A DNA stretch of 64,000 nucleotides from Platanthera guangdongensis (GCA_039583875.1 CM077150.1:175655499-175719498); one strand, 5' to 3'. Numbered from the stretch's first letter, positions 31,207-43,148 are shown. Notes: generated by a model from the letters alone, not told the origin. Program-made: numbers and translations.

Positions 31207-32250
31207 TTTTATGATCCTGCACTTTGAGGGCCCTTCCGGACGATCCGAGTCCGTGGATGTGTCCGGAAGGTCGACGCGAGTATTTTTCGTATTTCGTTTT
31301 CTTTATTTCGGACATGTATTGACATTATTTGGGCACCCGGAAGATTGGGGCGATCTGAGCCATCGATTCCGGATGCCCTAGCCTCTTTTTCTATTTATAG
31401 GAGCCAAGAGGAAAGGTTGGGGACCGAATGTTTGAGAGACTCTTCAACCGGTCGGTTGGTGCGACGCCAACACCCCCAAGGTGCGACGCCTAGGGTTCCC
31501 GCTGCCTCCCGTCCCCTTCCTCGCCTCCGACGGTGCTACCCAGCCCCTCCGCCTCCCCGTCAAGCCTTCCCCGGCCCGCCAGCAGCCCGCCGTCCAGCCC
31601 TCTGCCCGCCAGCAGCCCTCCGCTCAATCCCCTGTCACCCAGCAGCCCGCCGCCCATCTTCCCGCCGTCCCGCAGTCGTCGCAGCCCCACTCCCAGCCCC
31701 CTGCAGTCCCGACGACCACACCCCAGGCCCCCTCCCCTGCTCCCGACAGCCATCCGCCAACCCTCCGCCCACATCAGCCCCGCCTTAACCCCTCGCAGCC
31801 CGAGAACCCACCGCACTTCCCTACGGTTGGTTTCCACCGACCCGGATCTACTCCTCCCAATATTCGGTGCCCCACCTTTGTCCGATTGGCTCCACGTAAG
31901 GTTGTAAGTTGTCTTTTGGATTTAAGTTTCAGCATGGTTTACTTTGCTTAAATTTCTGTGCTATGTTTATCAATTGAAGGGTGCTTGTGTTACTTAATTT
32001 TGTGCTAACTTGCAGGGCTAATCCGTCTTAATTTAAATCCTTGCGCTCCCGATTCGTAACCACGCCTAGGTGCCTTTCTCCTTTGCCACTACCCCCCTTG
32101 GTGGATCTCTGTGTGGGCTTAAAATTATTTAATTAATCTACGCAAAATTAATCGTTTGGAATTTGTGAAGCTCGTGTTGTGTTGGGTCGTCCTCTTCGTA
32201 AAACCCCGTAGTACGTTTAGTTTCCCGCGACCCCAGCCTGCCCTACATCA
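31146..32250 (+). repeat. 3' LTR of G3
   Basis: 1,105 bp. It differs from the 5' LTR near 25731/31665 (G/T), 25858/31792 (C/T), 25948/31882 (T/C) and 26088/32022 (A/C). The third change removes a stop, so the proline-rich frame here is 156 codons instead of 134. Confidence 0.96.
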
Positions 32251-32255
32251 GAAAC

Positions 32256-32860
32256 TCTCATTATTAAATGTCATTCATTAAAATCAAACCTAAAATCCTC
32301 TTTATAACCAGATCAATTTCCCATGTCCAAGTAGAGCTCGGGAAAAAAACGAAAAAACAAGAGAAATCTCTTCGTAACTCCCAGCCACCACCCCCTATCC
32401 TTCTCGTGTCGCTCGACACAGCCTAACCAACCCACGCCAGCCAGTGTCGCCACCGCCCCCTATCATTCCAATGCTCCGGCGACCTCTCCCCGTCGACTGC
32501 AAGCTGGGACCCCGATTGCGGGTCCTTTTCCTCATGCCGTCCTTTTCCTCCTGTCGTGGACAGCAACTCTGCCCCTCCTGAGACGCTTCCAGCTCTCCCG
32601 ACGCCTAAGGAGCTTCCCGAGGTTCCTACTACCTCCAGCGGCCCTTCCTCCAACCGCCTCCGGCGGAGCCGAGCCTCCAGTTCTTGAGCGGCAAGGTCGC
32701 AAGCCTCCGGTGCAAATCTCGTCATCCTCCCAGAGCCCGATTTCAATTTCTTGTTGCTGCCCGAAATTGCTCCAGGCTCTGCCATCCAGACCCTTGAGTC
32801 GCATCTTACAAAAGCTGAAGATATACCCCTATTTCCTGTCTCGCTCAGGATTGTTAGTAT
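32256..32860 (+). repeat. G2 3' LTR, part 2
   Basis: It continues the G2 LTR after G3: matching TTAAATGTCATT, GATCAATTTCCCATGTCC and CAGACCCTTGAGTC in order with 21130-21740. It ends at AGTAT, the C1 target. Confidence 0.9.
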
Positions 32861-34011
32861 TGTTAGTGTTACCATTGTGATCTAGAAGTGGTCAAAAAGG
32901 TAGTCTCACTGTCAACGCAATATGAGTCAATGGGGTCGCACATAAGAGTATTGGAGAAGTTGGAAAGGTTTGTGTTGGTATTGCACATATGTGATATGAG
33001 TGAAAAGGTCAAGCCTGTGACATTCTAGATTTGGAGATTTTTCAGCCCAGGACCTATATTGTGAATATATATGACCAGGTAAATTGTCGAGAAGTGTCTT
33101 GACGTTTTATGGACTGTTCTGTCGGATTCGTCGAATGACTCTAAGTAAAATTCGTTGAATTGTCACTTGTTATTCCGACGAATTGATCTGAATTCGTCGA
33201 AATGTCTCGTCATCTCGACGAATTGCTCTTGGATTCGTCGTATATACTCGTGTTATCTCGACGAATTGGACTTGGATTCGCCAAGTGTTCTCTTGCTGTT
33301 TCGACGAATTGGTCAGCCTGAATTCGTCGAGTATTCACGAGTTATCTCGACGAATGGATCCTTGATTCGTCGAATATACGCATGTCATCTCGACGAATGT
33401 TGTTAACTCCGGTTTAATTCTATAAGTCTGATTTCGGCCTGGTCTGCGGGTAACGGCAGTTTCAGTATATATATATATAAGTGAGATAATTGTTATCTCG
33501 ACACAGAGGCTTGACCTAATCAATTCGAGATCGTGACTGCGGCTTCTTCTTCCCCCGACAGAACTATTCTGAAACGTTGAAGTCGCAGCCGCCGATCCGT
33601 TGCCGCCGACCACTCCGACTCGTTGTCGTCGGCGGAAATTGTTTCCTAAGCTTCGTCTTCGTCACCGCCGCCTCTCATTTAACGAATCTAGCAGTCCGTG
33701 GAGACATTGAGGGTCTTCCTTCTTCCAACCTAGATCTTCTGTGACAAAAGTCTAAGGGTTCTTCTTGCTCGTGTGGATACTCATAGAGGCGTGGACATAA
33801 TTCTACGAACAGAACTCCAGTCGCAAGTGTTCGTCGGACTTCCTTGGAGCATCTTGATTGAGTAGTGACTCGATCCAGCTAAAGTATACTTTTATTCAAA
33901 GTTATTTGACTCCTTAATCAATAATTATCGCAAGATCCATTTATCTTTGGGTTTCTTGATTCTTTATTCTGCTGCGCACATATGATGTGCATCCCACTTA
34001 GAAACCCAATA
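32861..34011 (+). repeat. 5' LTR of C1
   Basis: TGTTAGTGTTACC to AAACCCAATA (terminal CA mutated to TA). It holds a hairpin array at 33125-33400. A TATA-like TATATATATATAAG lies near 33467. Confidence 0.9.
33125..33400. repeat. Hairpin array in the C1 5' LTR
   Basis: About six units of about 44 bp. Each pairs TCGACGAATT with GATTCGTCGA across a short loop. Examples of the left arm are near 33215, 33258, 33301, 33348 and 33391. Arms and spacing are more conserved than the loops. The 3' LTR keeps the same array at 40095-40345. Confidence 0.85.
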
Positions 34012-34012
34012 G

Positions 34013-34025
34013 TGGTATCAGAGGG
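34013..34025 (+). promoter_or_regulatory. Primer binding site of C1
   Basis: TGGTATCAGAGGG, one base after the LTR end. Confidence 0.85.
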
Positions 34026-35090
34026 AGGTTCCGGTATAGATCATTGTTTTATAAGTTGCTAAATCTAGTGCGTGTAGATCTGGAAATTTAAAAGTGTTAT
34101 AAATGCCCAAATCTAGTCCTGGAGCATCAATTGTTGATGACTTTTTATGTGAAATAGGTGATAGTTTTTCAAAAACATTGGTCGGGGCGCAGCCCCGCAC
34201 CCCGCCAGGAACGCATGTAATTTTGTTGTGATATTTTTGTTTCTCCTTAACACTAATCGTCCTTCTTGTTGGTTTGTGAAACCGAGTGTGTTAGATTTTG
34301 AATCTCACATAGAAGGACGAGTTTGTCTATTGTGTAATTGAAGTTGGTGTTGCTCATGTCCAATGCTTGTAAATCTGAGGATTTAGAAGGGTCCTAGATG
34401 TTCAGATTCAGTCGAATTCGTCAAGTGTTGATGATTTTTCCTTGTGCACATCTGAGATGTACTTGGATTGTGAGTGTTGTAAGTATTTTGTGAATGTGCA
34501 CATTGCTTAATTGTTAACTATGATTAAGTGTTAATCAATTATCTTAAAATTCCTTATTCAATATTAAGTATTCGGATGTCTTCTGATGGATGACACTCTT
34601 CTTGCCTCGATCAATGAAGTGTGGGCTTGCTAAAGCAAAGTGCATTAATCTATCTTGGTAAGGGTGCGAGCGGATAATTGTGATATCCCACTGTCAACAT
34701 CGGCTCAAACGTAACTGAGTGACCTCAAAAGTTGAGTGCACAGAGGCATAGGGTTGGCATGCACCATATGATGGATGCGAATAAAGAGTTATTCACCAAT
34801 CATACAAGAGTTGCGTGATGATGCAATCGGCAAGCGTTGCCTACCTAAATAACTACATTGTGAGAGAAAAGCCAAAGCTGACTCACGGTGTTGATGAAAT
34901 AAGGATCTTGTTCACTAAGAGAGTAGCTCGCATAAGCTCTCTGAATTGATATCGAGGATTATCAGTTTGATTAAAATAGTGAGAGTAATTTTAATTAAAG
35001 TTCTAATTGAAATAAAAAAATTTTATTTTAAAATGTAGTACTGAGTTTTTTTGCATAAATTCTTGTAGAATTTTCATAGCAAGTGAATCT
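34026..35090 (+). other. C1 leader, non-coding
   Basis: About 1 kb between PBS and gag with no conserved frame. A single GC-rich hairpin, GGGGCGCAGCCCC, with a GCA loop lies near 34184-34196. Confidence 0.6.
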
Positions 35091-35900
35091 CACTTCACCT
35101 TGTCCCTCAGAGCTATCATTGAGAAGGAGAAACTGAGTGAGACAAATTATCTGAACTGGTACAAAAATCTGAGAATTGTTCTCAGGCAAAAACGTAAGCT
35201 CTATGTTTTGGAAGAGAATTCCCCTGAATAGTCAATCCGGAATATGTCCCGAGCTGATAAAGATGCTTATAAGAAGTATCAAGACGACTCCTTGAATGTC
35301 GAATGGCTCATGCTCGCCACCATGTACTCTGAGCTTAAGAAGCAACATGAGAACATGAGTTGTAAGGAGATTGACGAGCAGCTTAAGAAAATGTTTCAAG
35401 GGCAAGCTCGGCAAGAGAGGTTTGACGTCAACAAGACGTTGTTTCAGTGTAAGATGGGAGTTCGGGGCCTGGTAGGGACTCACGTACTCAAGATGATTGG
35501 GTATATAGAGAATTTTGAAAAACTAGGTTTCCCTCTAGGCCATGAGTTGGCTACAGACCTGATCCTGCAATCGTTGTCAGACACACGAGCAGTTTGTCTT
35601 GAATTATAATATGAATGAAATTGACAAGACACTGCCCGAGCTCCTAGGCATATTAAGAAATACTGAGATCAATATGAAGAAGTTCAAGCTTGTTAGCCTC
35701 ATGTTGATGGTGCATAAAGGCAAGGGCAAGGACAGAGTCTTCAAGAAGGCTAAGGTTGGACCTAAGTAGTCTCTTGAGCCCAAATCTTCAGCACTGAAGA
35801 AGAAAGGCTTGATGAAGGAATGGAAATGTCACCACTGTGGAAAAGCTGGTCATTGGAGGAGGAATTGTCCTTCTTATATTGATGGTCTACAGAAAATGAA
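35091..35900 (+). pseudogene. C1 gag (broken)
   Basis: KLSETNYLNWYKNLRIVLRQ near 35130-35190 is the typical copia Gag opening (NYLxW). The 35244-35609 stretch is open for 121 codons with DSLNVEWLMLATMYSELKKQ. A CCHC knuckle, CHHCGKAGHWRRNCP, lies at 35827-35871. A stop near 35229 and frameshifts after 35609 break it. Confidence 0.85.
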
Positions 35901-37255
35901 GGGAGGTATGACTTCAGCTTCAAATATCTATGTTATAGAGATAAACATTTCTGCTCATTCATCTTGGGTATTGGATATCGGATGGAGTTCTTACATTTGT
36001 ATAAATATGTAGGAACTGGGAAGGAGAAGAATGCTGAGTAAAGTGGAGGTGGACCTGCGTGTTGGCAATGGAGAAAGAGTTGTTGACGTCGTAGGAGTTT
36101 ACCGTCTTTCTTTGCCCGGTGGGTTTGTATTGGAACTAGATAATTGTTATTATGTTTCTGCAATAATTAAAAACATCATTTCTATTTCATGTTTGGACAT
36201 GATTGGTTTTCTTTTATTATTAAGAACAATTGTTGTTCTATATTTAATAACGATGTTTGTTATGTTGTAGCTCAAATGTTTAATGATTTGTATGTTTTGA
36301 ACATAGATCATTCGATATATAATACAGAAAATACTAAAAGACAAAAAACCAATGACTCAAATTTTACGCACCTTTGGCATTGTCATTTGGGTCATATAAA
36401 AGAGAAACGCATATCCAAACTTCATAAAGATGCACTACTGAACTCATTTGATTATGAATCATTTGAGAGATATCAATCATGTTTATTATGCAATATGACT
36501 AAAGTCTCTTTCATTGGTTTTAATGAGAGGCTGATGATCTCTTGGGTATAATACATAATGATTTATGCGGACTCATGAGTTCTATGGCTAGAGGTGGGTA
36601 CCTATATTTTATTATATTTACTAATGATTTCAGTAGATTCAGATATGTGTATCTTATAAAATGCAAATCCGAAACCTTTGAAAAGTTCAAAAAGTTTAAG
36701 AATAATGTAGAGAACCAGCTGGGTAAGAGGGTTAAAGCACTTTGATATGATCGAGGTGGCGAATACCTAAGTCATGAGTTTTGTGATCATCTGAAAGAGT
36801 GTGTTATTGTATCACAGCTCACTCCACCCAGAACGTCAAGCATAATGGTATGTCTGAGTGAGGAATCGTATTCTGTTAGACATGATGCGATCGATGATAA
36901 GTCATGCAGATTTGTCTGTTTTCTTTTGGGGATTTACTCTATAGACTGCTGGTTTTACACTAAATCATGCTCCAACGGAAACAGCTCTAAGGACACCAAA
37001 TGAGATATGGATTGGAAAGCGTATTAGTATGTCTTTCATTAAGATCTGGGGCTATGAGTAATACGTGAGACGTCAAATGTCTGACAAGTTGGAACCAAAA
37101 TCAGATAAATATTATCTTGTGGGGTATTATAAGGAAACTAAAGGGTACTACTTTTACCTACCGTGTGAGGGCAAAGTGTTTGTCTTGAGAACTGGTGTTT
37201 TTTTGGAGAAAGAGTTATTATCCAAAAAGATTACAAAGGTAGAACTTGAATAAGT
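35901..37255 (+). pseudogene. C1 protease and integrase (broken)
   Basis: A protease-like SSWVLDIGWSSYIC lies near 35958-36000, with the usual D-S-G changed to D-I-G. The pre-integrase zinc region LWHCHLGHIKEKRISKLH lies near 36370-36425 and CLLCNMTK near 36480-36505. Core pieces GGYLYFIIFTNDFSRFRYVY near 36595-36655 and YDRGGEYLS near 36747-36775 follow. Many stops. It would have integrated element DNA. Confidence 0.78.
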
Positions 37256-37503
37256 TCAGGAACTACAAACAGTGAATGAACCGGAATTGGAACCTGAGCA
37301 AGGACTACAAGATGTTGTAACTAGTAAACCTGCTCGAGAAACACAAGTCTCACGTAGATCTAATAGACCGAGGTTCGATACTGAGAGATATGCATTTCTC
37401 ATGTCTCAAATAGGTAATGTGTTGTTTATGGATCATGATGATAAGTCTGCAACCTACCAAAGAGGCTATGAGTGGACCGGACTCCGAGAAGTGACTTGAG
37501 ACC

Positions 37504-38361
37504 ATGAAATCTGAAATGGACTCCAAGTATGTAAACCAAGTTTGGACCTTGGTGGAACCACCTGAATGGATACGACCCATAGGGTGTAAGTGGGTCTTCA
37601 AGAAGAAAACCGACATGAATGAGAATGTACAGACATTCAAAGAGCGACTGGTGGCTAAAGGTTTCACACAAATTTATGGTGTTGACTATGATGAGATATT
37701 TTTCCCTATTGCTATGGTTAAATCCATCAGAATTCTGCTTGTTATTGTTGTGTATTATGACTACGAGAACTGGCAGATGGACGTCAAAACAGTTTTCCTA
37801 AATGGAAACCTCCTTGAGGAAGTGTATATGATACAACCCGAGGAGTTCATATCTCCAGATGAAGTCACTAAAATATGCAAGCTGTAGAGATCCATTTATG
37901 TATTAAAACAGGCTTCTCGAAGTTGCAATCTTCGTTTTGATAAAAGAATCAAAAAATTTTGTTTTATCAAGAACGATGATGAACCGTGTGTTTACAAAAG
38001 GATTAGTTGGAGCATTGTTGTTTTCCTGATATTGTATGTATATGACATATTGTTGATCGGGAATGTCAAACTGACCCTACAAGTTGTTAAGAACAACGTA
38101 GGAAACTGTTTTTCTATGAAAGATTTGGGCGAAGCGATTTACATACTTGGTATTAAGATTTATAGAGATAGATCAAAGAAGTTGATGTGTTTGACTCAAA
38201 GTACATATATTGAGAAGGTGTTGAAATGGTTCAACATGCTTGTGTCCAAGAAAGGATTATTATCCATGTCTTATGGTGTGAGTCTCTATAAGGACCAGTG
38301 TCCTAAATCTTGTGAAGATAAGGACCGCATGAAGTTGATTCCATATGATTCGGCAATTTGA
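37504..38361 (+). pseudogene. C1 reverse transcriptase (broken)
   Basis: WTLVEPPEWIRPIGCKWVFK (about 37543-37602), then RLVAKGFTQIYGVDYDEIFF (about 37645-37705) and WQMDVKTVFLNGNLLEEVYM (about 37771-37830). The catalytic box reads YVYDILLIG near 38035-38062, where copia normally has YVDD, so a key Asp is lost. Stops near 37887 and 38361. Confidence 0.88.
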
Positions 38362-39025
38362 TCAATTATGTATGTAATGATATGTACTCGACCCGATGTC
38401 TCCTATGTCTTGAGCATGACTGCGGGTATCAGTATGATCCCGGTGATAATCACTAGATAGCCGTCAAAAATATCCTAAAGTACTTAAAAAGGACTAAGAA
38501 TACGTTCTCGGTATTTGGCGGAGAGGAAGAGCTCGTTGTAAAGGGTTATACGGATGTTTGCCTCCAAACTGATATGGACAACTTTAAGTCTCAGTCAGAG
38601 TTTGTATTTTAACTGAATGGAGGAGCTGTTGGGTGAAAGAGTTCCAGGCAAGAGGCAGTTGCTGATTCTACAACTGAGGACGAGTATATCACCGCTGTAA
38701 ATATGGCAAAGAAGGCTGTATGGATTAGGAAATTCATCGGCGAGCTAGATGTAGTTCCTAGCATTTTTGATCCAGTAATTCTCTATTGTGACAATAACGG
38801 TACAATTGCACTTGCTTCGTAATCTAGATCTCATCAACGCTCCAAGAACATACATTGGCGGTTCCATCTTATTCGTGAGATTGTTGATCGAGAAGATGTG
38901 AACATTTGCAGAGTGACGACTGAAGAAAATATTACGGATCCATAGACAAAGCCTCTCGCACAGAGAAAGCATGATGGTCATGTTAGATCAATGGATATTA
39001 GATACCTTAATGATCAACTCTAGTA
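38362..39025 (+). pseudogene. C1 RNase H (broken)
   Basis: In shifting frames: TRPDVSYVLSM near 38390-38415, KNILKYLKRTKN near 38465-38500 and the copia ending with ADSTTEDEYITA near 38660-38700 and HWRFHLIREIVDREDV near 38855-38900. Stops are frequent. Confidence 0.75.
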
Positions 39026-39981
39026 GGAGTATTGTGGATTGTATGTTTGTCGGTTGTAATAATTCATTTGATGAATAGAATACTATACATTTCATTTTAT
39101 ATTTATGCCAAGTTTTTATTATGTCATTTTATTTTTATGTGATAGATTAATTAACGTGATAAGTGCCCTTAAAATGTTTGTTTCCATAGAATTCAAGTTG
39201 ATGACTTGAATGTGAGGGTCAATGTTCTTAGAAGCTTCATTCTAAAATGATCTCTGGTCGGCGTATCATCTTAGAAGTTAAGGGCGATGGTGACACATTA
39301 AGACTAGCATGTGCATTGACTGATGACCGGTTCTCATATGTCAAGATATCGTGATATCAAGTCATCACATATTCACATATGTACATGTTAGTGAACAAGT
39401 TGTATTGGACAGACCCACCCTGAAGAATACTTTGTGGATTGTTATATGAACGTGTCACAAGTAGGTCTCAAGTGAAAATGGTGTTTTTGGTTTTTTGACC
39501 TGAAGTCACAGCATTCATCAAATGAGGAAAAGCATACTTTAATGTCATCCAAAGTCTTACTTGAGAAAGGTTGATGATAAAGGTAGTTATTGGGTACGTT
39601 ACGAGTCATTTGGGTGTTTGTGTGTGGACAGAAATGGGATTTATCCTCCTATATGACAGGAGTTGCATCCATGGGCCCCTTGGTGCAATGGGGCTGAGAA
39701 ATGCATGTTCATGCTTGGTTGAGTCAATATGTGATATTGGGCGCACAAATTTCTGGAAGTCCATTGTAGATCAAGAAACTTGGGTTGAACAATTATGAGG
39801 GTGACACGGTCTATACCTCTAGTTCTATCCGGATATTAGGGACATGGCAACACTGATACATTGGTCATAAAGGCTTTATGAGTTTAGAACTCTTATTGCT
39901 TGGGGAGCAATGAAGTATTGTCAGATGTCGTTTATTGTTTGTGAAACTTTTGTTTGATGCTTTCAAGATCAAGTGGGAGAT
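39026..39981 (+). other. C1 3' non-coding region
   Basis: About 950 bp without a conserved frame, ending in the purine tract AAGTGGGAGA before the 3' LTR. Confidence 0.6.
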
Positions 39982-40950
39982 TGTTAGTGTTACCATTGTG
40001 ATTTATAAGTGGTCAAACAGGTAGTCTCACTGCCAACGCAATATGAGCCTATGGGGTCGCACATATGAGCCTATGGGGTCGCAATATGAGCCTATTCGTC
40101 GAATTGTCACTTATTATTTCGTCGAATCGATCTGAATTCGTGGAAATGTCTCTTGTCATCTCAACGAATTAGTCTTGGATTCGTCGTATACTCATGTTAT
40201 CTCGACGAATTGGACTTGGATTCGTCGAGTGTTCTCTTGATGTTTCGACGAATTGGTCAGTCTGAATTCGTCGAGTATTCATGTATTATCTCGACGAATT
40301 GATCCTTGATTTGTCGAATATACGTGTGTCATCTCGACGAATGTTGTTAACTCCGGTTTAATTCTTTAAGTCTGATTTCGGTATGGTCTGCGGGTAACGG
40401 CAGTTTCGGTATATATATAAGTGAGATAACTGTTATCTCGACACAGAGGCTTGACCTACTCAATTCAAGACCGTGATTATGGCTTCTACTTCCCCCGACG
40501 GAACTGTTCCGAAAGGTTGAAGTCGCAGTCGACGATCCGTTTCCGCCGACCACTCCGACTCGTTGTCGTCGCCGGAAATTGATTTCTAAGCTTCGTCTTC
40601 GTCACCGTCGCCTCTCCTTTAACGGATCTAGCAGTCCGGGGAGAAGTTGCGGGCATTCCTTCTTCCAACCTAGATCTTGTGTGACAAGAGTCTAAGTGTT
40701 CTTCTTGCTCGTGTGGATACTTATAGAGGCGTGGACATAATTCTACGCTCGGAACTCCAGCCGCAAGTATTTGTCGGACTTCTTTGGAGCATCTTGGTTG
40801 AGTAGTGACTCAATCCCGTTAAGGTATACTTTTATTCAAAGTTATTTTACTTCTTGATCAATGATTATCGCAAGATCCATTTATCTTTGGGTTTCTTGAT
40901 TCTTTATTCCACTGCGCACATGTATGTGCATCCCACTTAGAAACCCAACA
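39982..40950 (+). repeat. 3' LTR of C1
   Basis: TGTTAGTGTTACC to AAACCCAACA, 969 bp. It is shorter than the 5' LTR because about 190 bp near the start is replaced by two to three short copies of ATATGAGCCTATGGGGTCGC (40045-40095). The hairpin array is kept at 40095-40345. Confidence 0.9.
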
Positions 40951-40955
40951 AGTAT

Positions 40956-41260
40956 AATATTATGCTTAAAATGTTTTGATCGTTAAAGTCAGAGCTTGCT
41001 TGCCTAGGTCTTCATTAACTCATGTTTGTTGTCTATTCTCTACAATGTTGTTTTTTTATTCACTCTCTTGAGGCGCTTGTGGAAGAAATGATCAAAAGTT
41101 GAGTACGTACAAACGTGAAGTCTCTTTGCACATATATGAACCCTAGGATGGTTATCAATTCAGAATATTCATGACAACCCGCAGGCACCGCCATATTTTG
41201 AAAAACAACTCACAAATTTATTTATTTTTAAAATCAATTTTAAATTCTGGGAATGCATCA
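40956..41260 (+). repeat. G2 3' LTR, part 3
   Basis: It follows the end of the G2 5' LTR (GCTTAAAATGTTTTGA, GAAGAAATGATCAAAAGTTG) and ends GAATGCATCA, followed by the G2 target copy AGGGG. Confidence 0.92.
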
Positions 41261-41692
41261 AGGGGTGTCCTGAGGGTACGAAGCGCACTCCCATCGAGAA
41301 GCGGACCACCTTCACAAAAAGTATAAACTTTCCTTGCGAGCGAGGTAACTGCTCTATGAAATCAATGAAAATATCATCTCAAATCTACGATGGAATGTGG
41401 AGAGGCTGTAAAGCCAGCAGATGTGCCCATAGACTTTTTGTTCAACTGGAAGAGTGTGCAGGTATGTACAACCTCCTTAGCAAAGATTTAAACTTTTCCA
41501 GAAGATGTCCACTCGTACCCATTGTATTGTCTTTTCCACACCCTTTTGAGTAAGGGGATAGTAATGATGATGAGCGGAATTGGTGGTGACATCAGTAGGA
41601 TGTAGATTTTCCCCTCAAGTCAAATTAGCCCCTCTATGTAACTCCACTATCCAGGAGCACCTCATACCTCTATGCACACCCATATTTGTACC
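41261..41692 (-). pseudogene. G6 integrase N-terminal half
   Basis: On the minus strand: VHTCTLFQLNKKSMGTSAGF (zinc region), then DIFIDFIEQLPRSQGKFILF with the first catalytic Asp, and VPSGHP at 41261. The frame continues directly into the tandem units left of G2 (YTSVSALHVFF). G2 thus split this integrase between the first and second catalytic residues. Frameshifts are present. Confidence 0.82.
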
Positions 41693-41887
41693 TGTGGAGA
41701 AAGCTTCAAACCTTGTATATACTTCTTCAATCAATAATTACAAGTATGAATACATTTATATAGAGGAAGAAGAAAGAGAGAAATCTCAATCCAAGATGTG
41801 GGACTAATACAAATAGGGAGAGAAAGAGAGAGAGAGAAGAGGGAAGAATGGGCCCCTAGATGGGCCTTAAAGTAGGCTTTTCTAACA
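41693..41887 (-). repeat. 3' LTR of C4
   Basis: 195 bp. The minus strand starts TGTTAGAAAAGCC and ends CTCCACA. The purine-rich GCGGGGGAG (minus) adjoins at 41888-41897. Confidence 0.93.
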
Positions 41888-43148
41888 CTCCCCCGCAAGC
41901 TGGAGCGTACAAGTCGTAGGCACCAAGCTTGGATAAAAACTGATAGTATAGAGGCCGGGAGAGAGCTTTAGTCAGGATGTCAGCAACTTGGCTTGCAGCA
42001 GGAACATGCTCTAAATTTATCTTCTTTGCCTGAACCTTTTCTCGGATGAAGTGACAGTCAACTTCAATATGCTTTGTGCGTTCGTGAAATACAGGATTCT
42101 TGGCAATATGGATTGTCGCTTGACTGTCACAAAATAGGGTCGCTGGCGATGAGAGACGAACGCCCAAGTCTCTCAGAAGGCTCTCAAGCCAAGTCAACTC
42201 GGAAACAACAGCAGTCATAGCGCGGTACTCAGCTTCAGCAGAAGAGCGAGCAACCACATTCTGTTTCTTGCTACGCCAGGTTATGAGATGTCCACCGAAG
42301 TAGGTACAGAAACCTGTTGTGGAACGCCTATCATCAATGGACCCGGCATAGTCAGCATCAGAGTAAGCGATAATGGATAAAGAAGTGCATGGCTTGTACA
42401 CAAGCCCTTGTCCTGGAGCGTTCTTGAGATACCGAAGAATGCGCTCGACAGCTTGAAGATGAGATGTCCTCGGGGCATGCATAAATCGACTCACGACTCC
42501 AACGACAAAGGAGATGTCTGGTCTAGTAACTGTAAGGTAGATCAGTTTCCCAACCAGGCGTCTGTAGTATTCCGGATTCGTAAGCAGCTCATCGGAGTCA
42601 GAGCTATGAGCCGATAGCCTGTGATTCGCGTCCATTGGAGTATCCGTAGGTTTGCATCCTGAATAGCCAGCATCATGAAGAAGATCCATACAATACTTCC
42701 TTTGGGATAATACAAGACCATCAGGCCGTCGTGCAACCTCAAGCCCGAGAAAATACCGTAGTTTACCAAGATCTTTGGTCTGAAAGGCGGAGTTCAACTG
42801 TTGCTTGGTATGTTGTATCCATGTAGTATCGTCGCCAGTAATGAGGATATCGTCAACGTAGACAAGTAGAATCACTGTTCCGGTTGGCCGATGTCGAGTG
42901 AAGAAAGAGAAGTCAGCCGAGCTCCTAGTGAAGCCAATATTGCGGACTACCGTGCTGAATTTGTCAAACCAAGCGCGCGGGGATTGTTTGACACCATAAA
43001 TGGATTTCTGAAGATGACAAACCCGAGACTCCCCCGTGGTCTCAAACCCGGGAGGTTGATGCATATAAACAGTCTCCTGAAGATCACCATTGAAGAAGGC
43101 GTTCTTAACATCCAGCTGATAAAGAGGCCAATGATGGTGAACAGCCAA
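41856..43148 (-). pseudogene. C4 reverse transcriptase and RNase H
   Basis: A long open stretch of 430 codons. It shows [20 protein letters not shown], then [14 protein letters not shown] and the intact catalytic box [13 protein letters not shown]. RNase H follows with [20 protein letters not shown] and [12 protein letters not shown], ending VADILTKAL. The start of RT lies upstream (to about 43340) behind a stop and frameshift. The catalytic residues are intact here, but the protein cannot be made whole from this copy. The frame runs a few codons into the LTR. Confidence 0.9.

Larger units (their letters stand above)
25212..32250 (+). mobile_element. Young, nearly complete Ty3/gypsy chromovirus G3
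   Basis: A 7,039-bp element with 1,105-bp LTRs (25212-26316 and 31146-32250) and a perfect 5-bp duplication, GAAAC, at 25207-25211 and 32251-32255. I count only four LTR differences. The single gag-pol frame at 26350-31206 is broken by one UAG at 28552-28554. PBS, TATA box and purine tract are all in place. It is inserted in the 3' LTR of G2. Low LTR divergence marks it as the most recent insertion in the window. Confidence 0.96.
32861..40950 (+). mobile_element. Ty1/copia element C1 (decayed)
   Basis: Flanked by AGTAT at 32856-32860 and 40951-40955. The LTRs are 32861-34011 and 39982-40950, both starting TGTTAGTGTTACC. Gag, integrase, RT and RNase H follow in copia order (integrase before RT). 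All frames are broken. A non-coding stretch of nearly 1 kb separates RNase H from the 3' LTR. It was inserted in the G2 3' LTR. LTR divergence is much higher than in G3, so it is older. Confidence 0.92.
20700..41260 (+). mobile_element. Gypsy element G2 lacking RT, RNase H and integrase
   Basis: Flanked by a perfect 5-bp duplication, AGGGG, at 20695-20699 and 41261-41265. The 5' LTR is 20700-22046. The 3' LTR is split into 24792-25211, 32256-32860 and 40956-41260 by the insertions of G3 and C1. The three pieces sum to 1,330 bp, against 1,347 bp for the 5' LTR. The internal part (22047-24791) is only 2.7 kb. It encodes gag, a zinc knuckle and protease, then an unidentified open frame, with no RT, RNase H or integrase. 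It would depend on a partner for copying and integration. It sits inside the G6 integrase. Confidence 0.9.
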
